The notes under the pieces: model-generated
Databases searched by the model: none
Told to the model about the DNA's origin: nothing
What the model saw: the letters and a program-made list of their open reading frames with translations, nothing else
In this document: positions 1 to 9,021 of the stretch, piece after piece
How positions within the stretch are numbered: the first letter of the stretch is position 1
How the letters are laid out: each line of letters opens with the position of its first letter
Program-made: the position numbers and the translations under genes
Origin: Rhizobium sp. WYCCWR10014
Lineage (GTDB): Bacteria > Pseudomonadota > Alphaproteobacteria > Rhizobiales > Rhizobiaceae
Direction of reading: 5' to 3'
DNA length: 64,000 nt
Assembly (NCBI RefSeq): GCF_001657485.1
Contig: NZ_LXFU01000051.1
Coordinates: 173,543-237,542 of the forward strand

Positions 1-236
1 GTCACCTTCTGGCAATTGATGCCCTTGGCGCCGGCGGCAACCTGCGCGACGGCGAGAGCCGGGATCTTGTGCGTCTTGATATGCGGGCGGAAGTTCAGCC
101 CGTGCTGATCCATATAGGATTGAACGCGGTCTATGTTCGAAGCCAGCCGGTCTTCGTCGATCACAGGACGCGGCGTCGAGAGATCGGCGATCCTGTCGCC
201 TGCCTTGGCGATGACGGCAAACCTGGCATCAGGCAT
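1..236 (-). CDS. D-threonine aldolase / alanine racemase-fold PLP protein, N-terminal part only
   Basis: Reading leftward from ATG at 236, the sequence gives 78 codons beginning MPDARFAVIAKAG and containing TPRPVIDEDRL followed by RPHIKTHK. That combination is typical of the PLP-binding N-terminal barrel of the D-threonine aldolase / D-serine dehydratase-like family, where the second Lys-rich segment carries the PLP lysine. The gene runs off the left edge of the window. Its ATG directly abuts the TAG stop of the MlrC-family gene (stop at 237-239), so the two are almost certainly co-transcribed. Substrate unknown; family members act on D-amino acids or beta-hydroxy amino acids. Confidence 0.8.
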   Translation of the reverse strand, partial: MPDARFAVIAKAGDRIADLSTPRPVIDEDRLASNIDRVQSYMDQHGLNFRPHIKTHKIPALAVAQVAAGAKGINCQKV

Positions 237-1712
237 CTAGGCGGCTCCGCGTTCTGGTCCGTGTGGATCGGCCACGATCGGCCATATGGTCTTCGGTGCT
301 CGCCGGTATGGCGTCGTCGCCGGATTATTGGGATAGGGCGTTCCGGCGGAGCAGTAAAGGATCTCGGCCGCGATCTTCGAGAAGGACGCGAAGAAGTGGT
401 TGGTGGATTTGATCACCAGGATCTTTTGCCTGGCGGGATCGATGCCCATCGCCGAAAAAAGGCTCGGATCAAAGCTTTGAGCGCGGGTCGAATTGAGGAT
501 GATGTCGAGGCCGTCAAACACGATATGTGCGGCATCGCCGAAAGGTGCGAGGCTCTCGCCGAACTGCATCTCGGCATTCTTCACCAGCTTGACGACCTTG
601 ACGGTGCCGTCGATGGGATTGCCGGTGCCCGGCGCCGACTTGGCGCCGAAGCGCAGTGGAATTTCTGCCCCCTCGCCTGCCGCAAAACAAATCTGGACGG
701 CCACCGGATCCCAGATGGTGCCGATCGCTGCACTCGTGACGCCGCGGGCCATGAGCTCTCCGAGGATAACCGTCGCATCTCCTGCGGTGCCACCGCCCGG
801 ATTATCCCAGACGTCGGCAATGACAACAGGCCATGCGGTGGCGGCGATCGCACGCGCAACGGCTTCCTTCTCGTCGATCTGCGGGACCATGAAGGTGCCG
901 CGCTTCGAAAATAGCTCGAGGCCGAGTTCGCGCGCTAAAGCCGCGCCTTTCTCCGGCTTATTATCCGTCACGACAAGCAGCTTCGTTCCCATCTCGGGAA
1001 CGTCGCCCACCATGAAGCCGTGGATCACCGAGATCGACAGGATGTCCGGATCATCCTTCTCGATCTGCATGATCTTGTCTACGAAGGAACGCATGGGCTC
1101 GCGCGATGTCGGGAAAACGTCGATCATGCGGCAGTCGAACACTGACATAACAGGCTTGACCCGACCTTCGAGCATTTCGACCGCAATGCGCCAGAGATCC
1201 TCGGCGCGGTCGACGAAGTCCGTATGCGGAAACTCTTTGAAATAGACGGCGAAATTAAGCGCTGCGACGCGTTTTGCGGTGAGATGGCTGTGCGGATCGA
1301 GTTCGGCACAGATGAGGACATCAGGCCCGACGATCTCGCGGATGCGCGAGAGAAGATCGCCTTCCGTATCCTCGTATCCGGCGGCCACCATGGCGCCGTG
1401 CAGGCCCATGACGACAGCGTCGACAGGCATTGCCGCGCGGAGTTGGCCTATGATTTCGTCACGCAATTCCTCGTAGGTCGCCCGGTTGACGAGGCCCGCA
1501 GGATCGGCCCAGGTGGCGGTTCCTTCGATCAGCTCCCAACCCTTTTCTCGGGTGACGCGCCTTCCGACGGTGATCGGCGCGGTGCAGAGTGTCGGTGTTT
1601 CGGGATGTTGGCCGGGCGGGGCATAAAGCGACGCTTCGAACGCGCGACGATCCACGCAGATCGGGGAAAAGGTATTGGTCTCGGTCGCCAGTGCTGCCGT
1701 GAAAATGCGCAA
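237..1712 (-). CDS. MlrC / M81-family metallopeptidase-like protein
   Basis: A 491-residue protein with MlrC (DUF1485) features: ETNTFS near residues 11-16, HGAM at 105-108, a DPHSH metal-binding motif at 139-143, and a C-terminal MlrC_C part with VWDNPGGGTAGDAT. Characterised MlrC hydrolyses linearised microcystin, but most proteobacterial members sit with small-molecule catabolic and transport genes and have no proven substrate. The start is TTG at 1712, preceded by GAAGG. It lies between an NTF2-like gene (30 bp upstream) and a D-threonine-aldolase-like gene (abutting downstream), pointing to a shared catabolic route. The family call is firm; the substrate is not known. Confidence 0.85.
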   Translation of the reverse strand: MRIFTAALATETNTFSPICVDRRAFEASLYAPPGQHPETPTLCTAPITVGRRVTREKGWELIEGTATWADPAGLVNRATYEELRDEIIGQLRAAMPVDAVVMGLHGAMVAAGYEDTEGDLLSRIREIVGPDVLICAELDPHSHLTAKRVAALNFAVYFKEFPHTDFVDRAEDLWRIAVEMLEGRVKPVMSVFDCRMIDVFPTSREPMRSFVDKIMQIEKDDPDILSISVIHGFMVGDVPEMGTKLLVVTDNKPEKGAALARELGLELFSKRGTFMVPQIDEKEAVARAIAATAWPVVIADVWDNPGGGTAGDATVILGELMARGVTSAAIGTIWDPVAVQICFAAGEGAEIPLRFGAKSAPGTGNPIDGTVKVVKLVKNAEMQFGESLAPFGDAAHIVFDGLDIILNSTRAQSFDPSLFSAMGIDPARQKILVIKSTNHFFASFSKIAAEILYCSAGTPYPNNPATTPYRRAPKTIWPIVADPHGPERGAA

Positions 1713-1742
1713 GAAAGTGGCCTTCGTGTTGTCGGCCCCGCG

Positions 1743-2225
1743 TCAACCCATCGGGTTCGGCAGGTAGCCGGTGAAACCTGAGATTTTCCAGCGTCCTTGG
1801 TGAAGCCTGCAATAATAGAGCGTCTGCCATTGCATGACATCGCGGGTACCGTCAGGCTTGGAAATGCCGCCGTCGAATTTCTTGCGGACGAGCGCCATGT
1901 CGCCTTCGATTTCGATATCTTCCAGCGTCGTCGTGGTGAAGATCGCCGTGCGAGCATCCTCTGCGAAGCTCTGGCCGGCGAAATCCTTCGCCTGCCTCAG
2001 CCATTCCTCGCGATAGGCCGACAGCGTCGGAAATGCGAGGCGCCACTTGTCGGGGCTGACTTCCTTTCGGCCGTCGATGCCGATGAAGCCCTCTTCCACG
2101 AAGTCATGTTCGACCATCGACCAATCGGCGGCCAAAAAGGCATCGATATCGCGCGGAACGAGCATCTCCCAGATAGCGTGCCGGGCGCTGTCGGACGGGA
2201 AAGGATTCTTGAAAGGATCGCGCAT
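1743..2225 (-). CDS. NTF2-like / SnoaL-like domain protein
   Basis: A 160-residue soluble protein with the look of an NTF2/SnoaL-like alpha+beta cone: helical N-terminus (ARHAIWEMLVPRDIDAFLAADW), a middle segment with FVEEGFIGIDGRKEV, and a strand-rich C-terminal half ending in QTLYYCRLHQGRWKISGF, which is characteristic of this fold. Members act as small hydrolases, isomerases or ligand-binding proteins; nothing here fixes the reaction. ATG at 2225 is preceded by GGGGCAG. It is first in a leftward operon with MlrC and the D-threonine-aldolase-like gene, and divergent from ridA. Confidence 0.7.
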   Translation of the reverse strand: MRDPFKNPFPSDSARHAIWEMLVPRDIDAFLAADWSMVEHDFVEEGFIGIDGRKEVSPDKWRLAFPTLSAYREEWLRQAKDFAGQSFAEDARTAIFTTTTLEDIEIEGDMALVRKKFDGGISKPDGTRDVMQWQTLYYCRLHQGRWKISGFTGYLPNPMG

Positions 2226-2336
2226 ATCTGCCCCAGATTGAAATTCTTTTCATAAAACGTGTTTTTCACTGGTCAAATTCTGCTTTCTATGGTCACTTGT
2301 CAACTTATCAAGAAAATAATTTGCAAGGACTTCAGC

Positions 2337-2726
2337 ATGCCCATCAAGCGCTATGGCACTGTTCAAACGGGCGCCGGCGGCAAGGCGCTGCCTTTCGCAC
2401 GTGCGGTCGAAGCCGACGGATGGCTGTATGTTTCCGGGCAGGTTGCGATGGAAGATGGCGAAATCATCGACGGCAACATCATCGCCCAGACCCACAAGAC
2501 GATCGCCAATGTCCTTTCGATCCTCGATGAAGCCGGATACGGCGTCGAGGACGTCGTGCGCGTCGGCGTCTGGCTCGACGATCCGCGCGATTTCTGGACC
2601 TTCAATAAAATCTATCAGGAGTATTTCGGCGAACATCCGCCGGCACGCGCCTGTGTGCAATCGTCGATGATGGTTGATTGCAAGGTTGAGATCGACTGCG
2701 TGGCCTATAAGAAGAAGGATAGATAG
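2337..2726 (+). CDS. RidA/YjgF family enamine/imine deaminase
   Basis: A 129-residue protein of typical RidA length, with Arg104 in PPARACVQ at the position of the conserved substrate-carboxylate arginine and an FxSGQ-like YVSGQ strand near 31-35. RidA proteins hydrolyse reactive 2-aminoacrylate-type enamines made by PLP enzymes, which suits the PLP-type and amino-compound genes on the divergent strand. ATG 2337 is chosen because homologues begin here and AAGGAC precedes it; an in-frame upstream start at 2259 would only add an atypical extension. It opens the rightward set ridA-rpiR-SDR. Confidence 0.88.
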   Translation: MPIKRYGTVQTGAGGKALPFARAVEADGWLYVSGQVAMEDGEIIDGNIIAQTHKTIANVLSILDEAGYGVEDVVRVGVWLDDPRDFWTFNKIYQEYFGEHPPARACVQSSMMVDCKVEIDCVAYKKKDR

Positions 2727-2748
2727 ACAACTATCGGGGGGGACGGGC

Positions 2749-3612
2749 TTGGATATCTTTTCAACGCTGCAAGAAGACAAGGGCCGGCTCTCTCCCTCCG
2801 AGAGCCGCATCGCGGAGATCATCGTCAACGACTTCGAGTTTGCCGTGAATGCCTCGATCATCGAGCTTGCGGAACGAGCCGAGGTATCGCCGCCGACCGT
2901 CACCCGCTTTTGCCGGCGGCTCGGTTGCGAGAGCTTTTCCGACTTCAAGGTGCAGCTTGCCCGCACCGCCCATATCGGCGTGCGCTATCTGAAACCGGAA
3001 TCGAAAAGCACCGATCCGGCTGATGTCGCCCAGGATATCATCACCAAGGCCCAGAACGCGCTCTTTCTCCTGCACCGGTCGCTCGATCTTGCCGCGATCG
3101 AAGCCGCCGTCTCTCATATCGCCAAGGCCGAGATGATCTATGCGTTCGGGTCGGGCGGCAACTCGTCGATGATCGCCGACGAACTGCAGAACCGGCTCTT
3201 CCGTCTCGGGCTTCGCATCACGGCAAGTTCCGACCACAGCATGCAGTTGATGATGGCTGCCGCGGCAAGGCCCGGCGACGTGTTGATCGGCTCATCATTC
3301 TCAGGGCGCAATATGGAGCTGGTACGGGCCTTCGAGCTTGCCCGCCAGACAAAGGTGAAGACGATCGCCCTCACCCAGACGGACAGCCCGGTTGCAAAGG
3401 CCGCCGAAATCGTCGTGCCGATCGATCTTCCCGAGGGCCACAATATCTATCGCCCGACCTCGACGCGCATCGCCTACATCGCGACGATCGATATCCTGTC
3501 GAGCTTGGTCGCCTATGCCGTTCAGCCAAAGGCGACGACCACGCTTCGGCGTATCAAGCAGCAGCTTGTCATTCACCGTGACGGCGACGACCGGCAATTG
3601 CTTGGAGATTGA
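2749..3612 (+). CDS. MurR/RpiR family transcriptional regulator
   Basis: About 287 residues from TTG at 2749 (preceded by a G-rich GGGGGGGAC). The N-terminal HTH_6 domain spans roughly residues 15-80 (LSPSESRIAEII ... SPPTVTRFCRRLG), followed by a SIS sugar-phosphate-binding domain at about 125-260 with YAFGSGGNSSMIADEL and GSSFSGRN. Regulators of this family respond to phosphosugars or related metabolites and usually control adjacent catabolic genes. An in-frame start at 2674 would overlap ridA by 53 bp and is less likely. It sits between ridA (22 bp gap) and an SDR gene (25 bp gap), consistent with an autoregulated operon. Confidence 0.85.
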   Translation: MDIFSTLQEDKGRLSPSESRIAEIIVNDFEFAVNASIIELAERAEVSPPTVTRFCRRLGCESFSDFKVQLARTAHIGVRYLKPESKSTDPADVAQDIITKAQNALFLLHRSLDLAAIEAAVSHIAKAEMIYAFGSGGNSSMIADELQNRLFRLGLRITASSDHSMQLMMAAAARPGDVLIGSSFSGRNMELVRAFELARQTKVKTIALTQTDSPVAKAAEIVVPIDLPEGHNIYRPTSTRIAYIATIDILSSLVAYAVQPKATTTLRRIKQQLVIHRDGDDRQLLGD

Positions 3613-3637
3613 GGTTCATGAACGGGAGCGACAGAAA

Positions 3638-4414
3638 ATGACGCAGTCGATTGCCATCGTCACCGGCGCTGCGGGCGATATCGGCGCGGCGATCGCCGCA
3701 CGGCTCGCCGATGACCACGACGTCGTGGTTCTCGCCGACATCGATGCCGCGGCTGCGGTTGCCGTGGCGTCGAAGCTCGGGGCGGACGACCGTTTCGTCG
3801 CCGTCGGATGTGATGTGACCAGCGAGACGAGCATTGCCGAATTGGCAAGGCGCGCTGCCGACGTCGGCGTGGTTCGAACCCTGGTCAATAATGCCGGTGC
3901 CGCCCGCGCGACCAGCCTGCACGAGACGACGCCCGAGATCTGGCGGGCGGACAATGCGCTCAATCTCGAAGCGGCATTCTTATGTTTCCGTGCATTCGAG
4001 CCCATGCTGAAGGCCTCGAAGGGTTCCGTCGTCAATATCGCCTCGGTCAACGGCATGCATGTCTTCGGGCACCCGGCCTATAGCGTCGCCAAGGCCGGCC
4101 TTCTGCATTTCACCCGACTGGTCGCTGTGGAGTACGGCAAGTTCGGCATCCGCTCCAACGCCGTCGCACCTGGCACGGTGAAGACGCAGGCCTGGGAAGT
4201 GCGCGCGGCAGCCAATCCGAATGTGTTCGAGGAAGCACGCCGCTGGTATCCGTTGCAGCGCGTTGTCGATCCGAAAGATGTTGCCAATGCCGTGGCCTTC
4301 CTTGCCGGTCCCCTGGCCGCAGCCATCACCGGCGTCTGCCTACCTGTCGATTGCGGCCTTACGGCCGGCCAGGCCGAACTCGCGCGAACCTTCTCGCAAT
4401 CGGAACATTACTGA
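3638..4414 (+). CDS. SDR-family NAD(P)-dependent oxidoreductase
   Basis: A 258-residue classical short-chain dehydrogenase. The TGAAGDIG cofactor motif is at residues 9-16, NNAG lies mid-protein, and a catalytic Ser (NIASVNG) is followed by YSVAK, completing the Ser-Tyr-Lys set. The C-terminus has the usual 'PVDCGLTAG' closing segment. ATG 3638 follows GGGAGCGACAG; longer in-frame readings overlap the rpiR gene and lack family similarity. It is the third gene of the ridA-rpiR-SDR set, so it probably oxidises a hydroxyl of the compound handled by this cluster. Substrate unknown. Confidence 0.85.
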   Translation: MTQSIAIVTGAAGDIGAAIAARLADDHDVVVLADIDAAAAVAVASKLGADDRFVAVGCDVTSETSIAELARRAADVGVVRTLVNNAGAARATSLHETTPEIWRADNALNLEAAFLCFRAFEPMLKASKGSVVNIASVNGMHVFGHPAYSVAKAGLLHFTRLVAVEYGKFGIRSNAVAPGTVKTQAWEVRAAANPNVFEEARRWYPLQRVVDPKDVANAVAFLAGPLAAAITGVCLPVDCGLTAGQAELARTFSQSEHY

Positions 4415-4439
4415 GAACCGCCATAACTTTTTGTTTTTA

Positions 4440-4485
4440 AGCAATTCCGGACAAAAAACCGCTTCACACTTTTCCTGGAATTGCT
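4440..4485 (+). repeat. RIME-like intergenic palindrome
   Basis: The arms AGCAATTCC (4440-4448) and GGAATTGCT (4477-4485) flank a 28-nt centre containing AAAACCGCTTCACACTTTTCC. This matches a class of short palindromes dispersed between rhizobial genes (Rhizobium-specific intergenic mosaic elements, RIME, or relatives). It lies between the SDR and MFS genes. A TTG at 4481 that would extend the MFS gene falls inside this element, which is why the MFS start is placed at 4544. Confidence 0.7.
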
Positions 4486-4543
4486 CCAGAGGAAGACGAG
4501 AGGAGCAGGTTGGGAGACCGGCTTACTTCTGATCGATGACCGC

Positions 4544-5743
4544 ATGAGCCGACTTTTTCCCGACGTCTTCCGCAATCCGGCGATCCGCGCCAGCATGATC
4601 GCCATTTTCACCTTTGGAATGGCGGGGGCGATGACCGCACCTTACCGTTCGGTCGTGGGTATCCGCGAACTGGGCTTGAGCGACGGCCTCTATTCCTTCC
4701 TGAGTTTCGTCTCGGCGGCGGTGAACGTCGTCATCAGCATTCTTCTCGGCAATCTCGCCGACCGGCTTGGCGAGTACCGGTCGACGATGATCGGCGCTTG
4801 CCTGTTCGGCATCGTCGGCTACGGCATGGTCTACGCTTTTCCGACTGCGGCCATATTCGTCATCAGCGGCTTGTTGCCCCTGCCGATCTACGGGGCGCTG
4901 AACTCGCTGCTGTTTGCCAATGCGCGCGCGGCGATGCACGGCATGAACCGAAGCGACATGGTTACGGCCAACTCCGGCGTGCGCGCCATGATCTCGCTGT
5001 CCTGGGTGCTGATCCCAGGGGTAACCGGCCTGCTTCTGTCAGGCGCATCGAGCATGCTGCCGGCCTACCTCTTTGCCAGCATCTCATGCCTGCTCTGCCA
5101 GGGCATCATTGTCTTCGCCCTGCCGAAGCGCGCGGGAACGGAGATGGCCGCAGCGCATCATCTCAGCTATCTCGGCGCGCTTCGCCAGGTGGTTTCGCCG
5201 CGCATCTCGGCGCATATTTGCGGGGTGGCGCTGATCACCAGCACGCTGCATCTGAACGACGCCCTTCTGCCATTGATCGCCACTGGTGCTGCGCATGGCA
5301 GGTTGAGCGACGTCGGCATTCTCGTCGGCATCGTCGCATTGCTGGAAGTCGTCTTCATCATCGTCTGGTCACGCATCGCGCGGAAGACCGGCCAGATGAC
5401 GGCGCTTGCCGCCGGTACCATCATCTATGCCGTGTTCCTCAGCCTGCTCGGCTTTGCCTCCGAGCCATGGCACCTCTATGCGCTCACCTTACTTGCCGGC
5501 ATCGGAGCGTCGGCAATCATCACCATTCCGATCACCTATCTGCAGGACTTGATCGCCGACCGACCGGGGCTCGGCAGCGCGCTGATCTCAGTCAATATCT
5601 TCGCCAGCGCCGGGATCGGCGCGCTCGTCTTTGCCGCCGGCACCTATGTGACAGGCTATTCGGGAACTGCGATCCTGAGCGCCGTCACCGGATTGGCGGG
5701 GATAGCGATCATCGGCCTCTTGCATAGAGGCAAAGCCCATTAG
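4544..5743 (+). CDS. MFS transporter, sugar-efflux (SetA)-like
   Basis: About 399 residues with twelve predicted membrane segments. Loop 2-3 carries the MFS signature GNLADRLGEYRS, and the N-terminal segment GAMTAPYRSVVGIRELGLSD resembles the SetA/sugar-efflux MFS branch, whose members export sugars or sugar-like compounds. ATG 4544 has only a weak Shine-Dalgarno. The inner-membrane protein follows the SDR gene after a RIME-like palindrome and precedes a ROK regulator, so a sugar or amino-sugar derivative is a reasonable guess. Family confident, substrate not. Confidence 0.78.
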   Translation: MSRLFPDVFRNPAIRASMIAIFTFGMAGAMTAPYRSVVGIRELGLSDGLYSFLSFVSAAVNVVISILLGNLADRLGEYRSTMIGACLFGIVGYGMVYAFPTAAIFVISGLLPLPIYGALNSLLFANARAAMHGMNRSDMVTANSGVRAMISLSWVLIPGVTGLLLSGASSMLPAYLFASISCLLCQGIIVFALPKRAGTEMAAAHHLSYLGALRQVVSPRISAHICGVALITSTLHLNDALLPLIATGAAHGRLSDVGILVGIVALLEVVFIIVWSRIARKTGQMTALAAGTIIYAVFLSLLGFASEPWHLYALTLLAGIGASAIITIPITYLQDLIADRPGLGSALISVNIFASAGIGALVFAAGTYVTGYSGTAILSAVTGLAGIAIIGLLHRGKAH

Positions 5744-5839
5744 CCGGCGCCATCGGCAAAGGGGACGTGACGAAGAATGTGGCTTTCATCGGTGTTCGTC
5801 TTGTGACAAGGGTGACGCACCATTTCCTTTGAAGGCGAC

Positions 5840-7042
5840 ATGAAGGCGATCTCCGGCACGAATCTCGAACAGGCCAAGTCTCACAACCGGCGTGTGGTGA
5901 TCGAGGCTGTCCGCACGCACGGTCCCTTGTCGCGCGCAGCGATCGCCCGGATGACGGCGCTGACGGCTCAGACCGTGTCGAATATCGTCGAGGAACTGGA
6001 GAGATCGCATCTTCTCGTCCCGTCCGAGGCGCAGAAGCTGGCGCGCGGCCAGCCGATCATTCCCTACACCATCAATCCGCGCGGCGCCTATTCGATTGGC
6101 CTCGAACTTGGCCGCCAGCGCGCCAGTGGCGTTCTAACGGATCTCTCCGGCGCGGTTTGCGCCCGCATCGAGCGCCATGTCGAACATCCGGATCCGCAAC
6201 GGGCCATGCCGGCTCTTCAGTCCATCGTCGAGGATCTTCAGCAGGCCTTCGTTTTCGATCGGAACCGGCTGCTCGGCGTCGGGATGGCCCTGCCCGGCCG
6301 CTATGCCGATGGCGGCACCACTTCTCTCAGCCCCCTGAACCTGCCCGGCTGGCAGGGTTTTCCTGTCGGGCATGAGCTGGAACAGCGGGTTAAGGTGCCG
6401 GTGCTTGTCGAAAACGATGCGACGGCAGCAGCGATCGGCGAGCGTCTTCACGGCGTCGCCCGCGGTTTGGGCAGCTTCGTCTACCTCTTCCTCGCCGGCG
6501 GAGGCGGCATCGGCGCCGGAATGTTCCTCGATGGTCACCTCTACAAGGGTAGCCGCAACAATGCCGGTGAGATCGGGCATATCATCGTCGAACCGCAAGG
6601 CAAGCTCTGCAGCTGCGGCAAGCGCGGCTGTCTGGATCGCTACATCTCGCTGACGGTCGCCTACGAATTCATGGGCATTGCCAATGCCGAGGAGCTTTCG
6701 CCTGACGATCTCGATGCGCTGATCGCCAAGGGCGGCGAAGGTCTCGACGCCTGGCTAGACCAGGCCGTCCAGCCGCTGCGGCAGACCGTCGACTTTCTGG
6801 AACTGGCCTTCGATCCGCAGACCATCGTACTTGGAGGCAGCATCTCGACATCGCTGATGCTTCGGCTTGCAGAGCGGCTGGAGCCGCTGCACACCCCGAT
6901 CGATCCCAACCAGAAGCGGACATTGCCCCGCGTCATGATCGGCATGACCGGCAAGGATACGGCGATCCTCGGCGCCGCCGCCCTGCCGATCTTTTCCGAA
7001 ACCAATCCGCGCTTCGACGTGCTGCAAAAGCCGCTCGGCTAG
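5840..7042 (+). CDS. ROK-family transcriptional regulator (NagC/XylR-like)
   Basis: A 400-residue protein with an N-terminal winged HTH (about residues 14-75: HNRRVVIEAV ... SRAAIARMTALTAQTVSNIVEEL) followed by a ROK sugar-kinase-like domain. The latter has ENDATAAAIGE, LFLAGGGGIGAG, a GEIGH segment and a Cys-rich zinc motif CSCGKRGCLDRY. This is the architecture of NagC/Mlc-type repressors responding to sugars or N-acetylated sugars. ATG 5840 gives the canonical N-terminus. The last 52 bp of the gene recur in degenerate form at 9022-9065, beyond the EamA/AraC pair. Confidence 0.88.
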   Translation: MKAISGTNLEQAKSHNRRVVIEAVRTHGPLSRAAIARMTALTAQTVSNIVEELERSHLLVPSEAQKLARGQPIIPYTINPRGAYSIGLELGRQRASGVLTDLSGAVCARIERHVEHPDPQRAMPALQSIVEDLQQAFVFDRNRLLGVGMALPGRYADGGTTSLSPLNLPGWQGFPVGHELEQRVKVPVLVENDATAAAIGERLHGVARGLGSFVYLFLAGGGGIGAGMFLDGHLYKGSRNNAGEIGHIIVEPQGKLCSCGKRGCLDRYISLTVAYEFMGIANAEELSPDDLDALIAKGGEGLDAWLDQAVQPLRQTVDFLELAFDPQTIVLGGSISTSLMLRLAERLEPLHTPIDPNQKRTLPRVMIGMTGKDTAILGAAALPIFSETNPRFDVLQKPLG

Positions 7043-7064
7043 GGAGATTGCCGGGGCCGGCCTC

Positions 7065-7979
7065 TCATCCGCCTGCCGGCAGCCGCGCCTCTGCCTGCGG
7101 CTGGCGACGGGCTAGAGGTCGCGCAAAGATGACCACGTTCCCGAGAAGCGTCAGCGCCAGCCCGATCAGGCCTAGGCCGGTCCAGTGGTAGCCCTCGAAG
7201 ACCGTCGACAACGACAGGGCGACGATCGGGAACAGGACGGTGGCATAGGCAGCGCGTGAGGAGCCGATGCGGGACACCAGCATGAGGTAGGTGGTGAAGC
7301 CGATCACCGATCCGATTGCCGCGAGATAGAGCAGGGCGGCAAGATAGGTGATGTTGGGCGGCGCCACGATCGGCGTTTGCGTCACGGCAATCAGGAACAG
7401 GAGGACGATCGCGCCATAGGTCATGCCCCAGGCATTGGCGGTCAGCGGTGAGATTCCGGCCGCGCTGTTTCGACGCGATGCCATATTGCCCAGCGAGAAG
7501 AACAGCGTGCCAAGCGCTGCGAGCCCGATCCCTTTCAGCGTGCCCATGTCGAAATCGACGACAACATCCTGTCCGAAAAGCAGGAGGAGGCCGGTTGCTC
7601 CGAGCGCCGCTGCGAGAAGCGTGCGGCCTGTAATGCGGTCGCCGAAGAAGAGACGCGCATTGACGGCATTGTAGATCGTTGCGAGCGAGAAGATCACGGA
7701 GATTAGCCCGGACGGGATAGAGGCGGCGGCGTTGTAGAAGCAGATGAAATTGAGGCTGAACAGGCAAAGCGCCTGCGCAAGGATGAAAGGTTGATCGCGC
7801 AAGGCAGGGAGCTTGAGCCGCCGCATGACAGCCAGGATGGCGACGAGGATCACTGCTGCGACCGCAAATCTGTAAAAGACCGAGACCAAGACCGGCACGG
7901 GACCGACCTGCATCGCAATGGCGATCCAGGTCGTCCCCCATATGAGCACGGTTGCGATGAAGAGAGCGGCATTTGCCAT
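7065..7979 (-). CDS. EamA/DMT-family transporter
   Basis: About 304 residues with ten hydrophobic segments arranged as two EamA repeats (first beginning NAALFIATVLIWGTTWIAIA; second with IGLAALGTLFFSLGNMASR). This is the drug/metabolite transporter superfamily, generally inner-membrane exporters of amino acids or related metabolites. ATG 7979 follows GAGGATCACTCC on the coding strand; longer in-frame versions lack membrane topology. Divergent from an AraC-type regulator, the usual arrangement for regulator-controlled exporters. The pair sits inside a segment flanked by a duplicated ROK 3' end. Confidence 0.82.
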   Translation of the reverse strand: MANAALFIATVLIWGTTWIAIAMQVGPVPVLVSVFYRFAVAAVILVAILAVMRRLKLPALRDQPFILAQALCLFSLNFICFYNAAASIPSGLISVIFSLATIYNAVNARLFFGDRITGRTLLAAALGATGLLLLFGQDVVVDFDMGTLKGIGLAALGTLFFSLGNMASRRNSAAGISPLTANAWGMTYGAIVLLFLIAVTQTPIVAPPNITYLAALLYLAAIGSVIGFTTYLMLVSRIGSSRAAYATVLFPIVALSLSTVFEGYHWTGLGLIGLALTLLGNVVIFARPLARRQPQAEARLPAGG

Positions 7980-8109
7980 GGAGTGATCCTCGTTTTCCCG
8001 ACCAATAGGCGGACCGAGAGCAGGCCTCTTGCAGATTCTTGCTATGAAATCGATTTGCTCGGACTTCCGGCTCGCCATGCGGGTCGTCCGCCGGTATTGT
8101 TCGCACGGC

Positions 8110-8997
8110 ATGGTCAGGTGTGGGGAAGAATTGGTGAAATATAGTCACCCCTCGGTTTTCGGGTTTTTGTCAGCATCTCCCACTGCGCGGATGTCACAAT
8201 CCATCGATTTGGGGTTCGGGCGATCAGCTGCCATCTGGAGCAATGCACACGACAGGATGAGCTATCAGCGGCCGAACGGTCATACGTTCAGTCTTTATCT
8301 CAGAGGCGGCGCCGGAACGCGTCGTCTGGATGGCAGCCCCGCCGCGCGCGGCCGTCCGGGGGTGCTGTGCATCATGCCACAGGAGCACTCGTCCGAATGG
8401 GAAATCACCGACTTCTCCCAATTCGTTCATCTGTATGTTCCCGACGACCAGATGCGCCGGATGTTTGCGGAGACGTTTGACCGTGATGCTCGGCTCATGG
8501 CTCTTCCCGAAGTGACCTTCGCAGATGCACCTGCCTTGGCGCGCACGCTTCGGCAGATGACGCAAGCGATCGTGGCGGGCAGTCATCTGCAGGCTGAAGA
8601 AGCGATGGCACAGACGATCAACGATTTCTTCGTTGATCGTCGTTATGGAGGGATGCGTCCCTGCGCGATCAGCGGCGGGCTCGCTCCTCATGTGCGGCGC
8701 CGGAGTCTGGAGTATATCGAGGCCCATCTCGGTGAGACAATCCGATTGCAGGATCTGGCGGCGATCGGGCAGCTCAGCGCCTTTCATTTTCAGCGGATGT
8801 TCCGGGCAAGCTACGGTGTGTCCCCGCATGGCTGGGTGGCTCACCGGCGTGTCGAGCGCGCCAAATCGATGTTATCAGGCATGGACCCAATAGCGCAGAT
8901 CGCTTCGGCCTGCGGCTTCAGCAGCCAGAGCCACATGACACGGGCATTTAAGTTGGGCACAGGCGTCACACCCTCTGCCTATCGGCAACGACAGTGA
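8110..8997 (+). CDS. AraC-family transcriptional regulator
   Basis: The C-terminal ~100 residues form the AraC/XylS double HTH (LEYIEAHLGETIRLQDLAAIGQLSAFHFQRMFRASYG, then IAQIASACGFSSQSHMTRAFKLGTGVTPSAYR). The N-terminal ~170 residues look cupin-like, with GRPGVLCIMPQEHSSEW. Starts at ATG 8110, TTG 8131 or GTG 8134 are possible; GGGGAAG at 8121-8127 favours 8131/8134, so the first residues are uncertain. It is divergent from the EamA exporter and probably its regulator. A sensed ligand cannot be inferred. Confidence 0.82.
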   Translation: MVRCGEELVKYSHPSVFGFLSASPTARMSQSIDLGFGRSAAIWSNAHDRMSYQRPNGHTFSLYLRGGAGTRRLDGSPAARGRPGVLCIMPQEHSSEWEITDFSQFVHLYVPDDQMRRMFAETFDRDARLMALPEVTFADAPALARTLRQMTQAIVAGSHLQAEEAMAQTINDFFVDRRYGGMRPCAISGGLAPHVRRRSLEYIEAHLGETIRLQDLAAIGQLSAFHFQRMFRASYGVSPHGWVAHRRVERAKSMLSGMDPIAQIASACGFSSQSHMTRAFKLGTGVTPSAYRQRQ

Positions 8998-9021
8998 AGC
9001 CCCTTCACTCGACCGCCCTTC

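Noticed and set aside
69..914. Long + strand open frame (281 codons) over the MlrC region
   Set aside because: Antisense to a clear MlrC-family gene; composition (Arg/Gly/Asp-rich, no domain) is that of a high-GC shadow frame.
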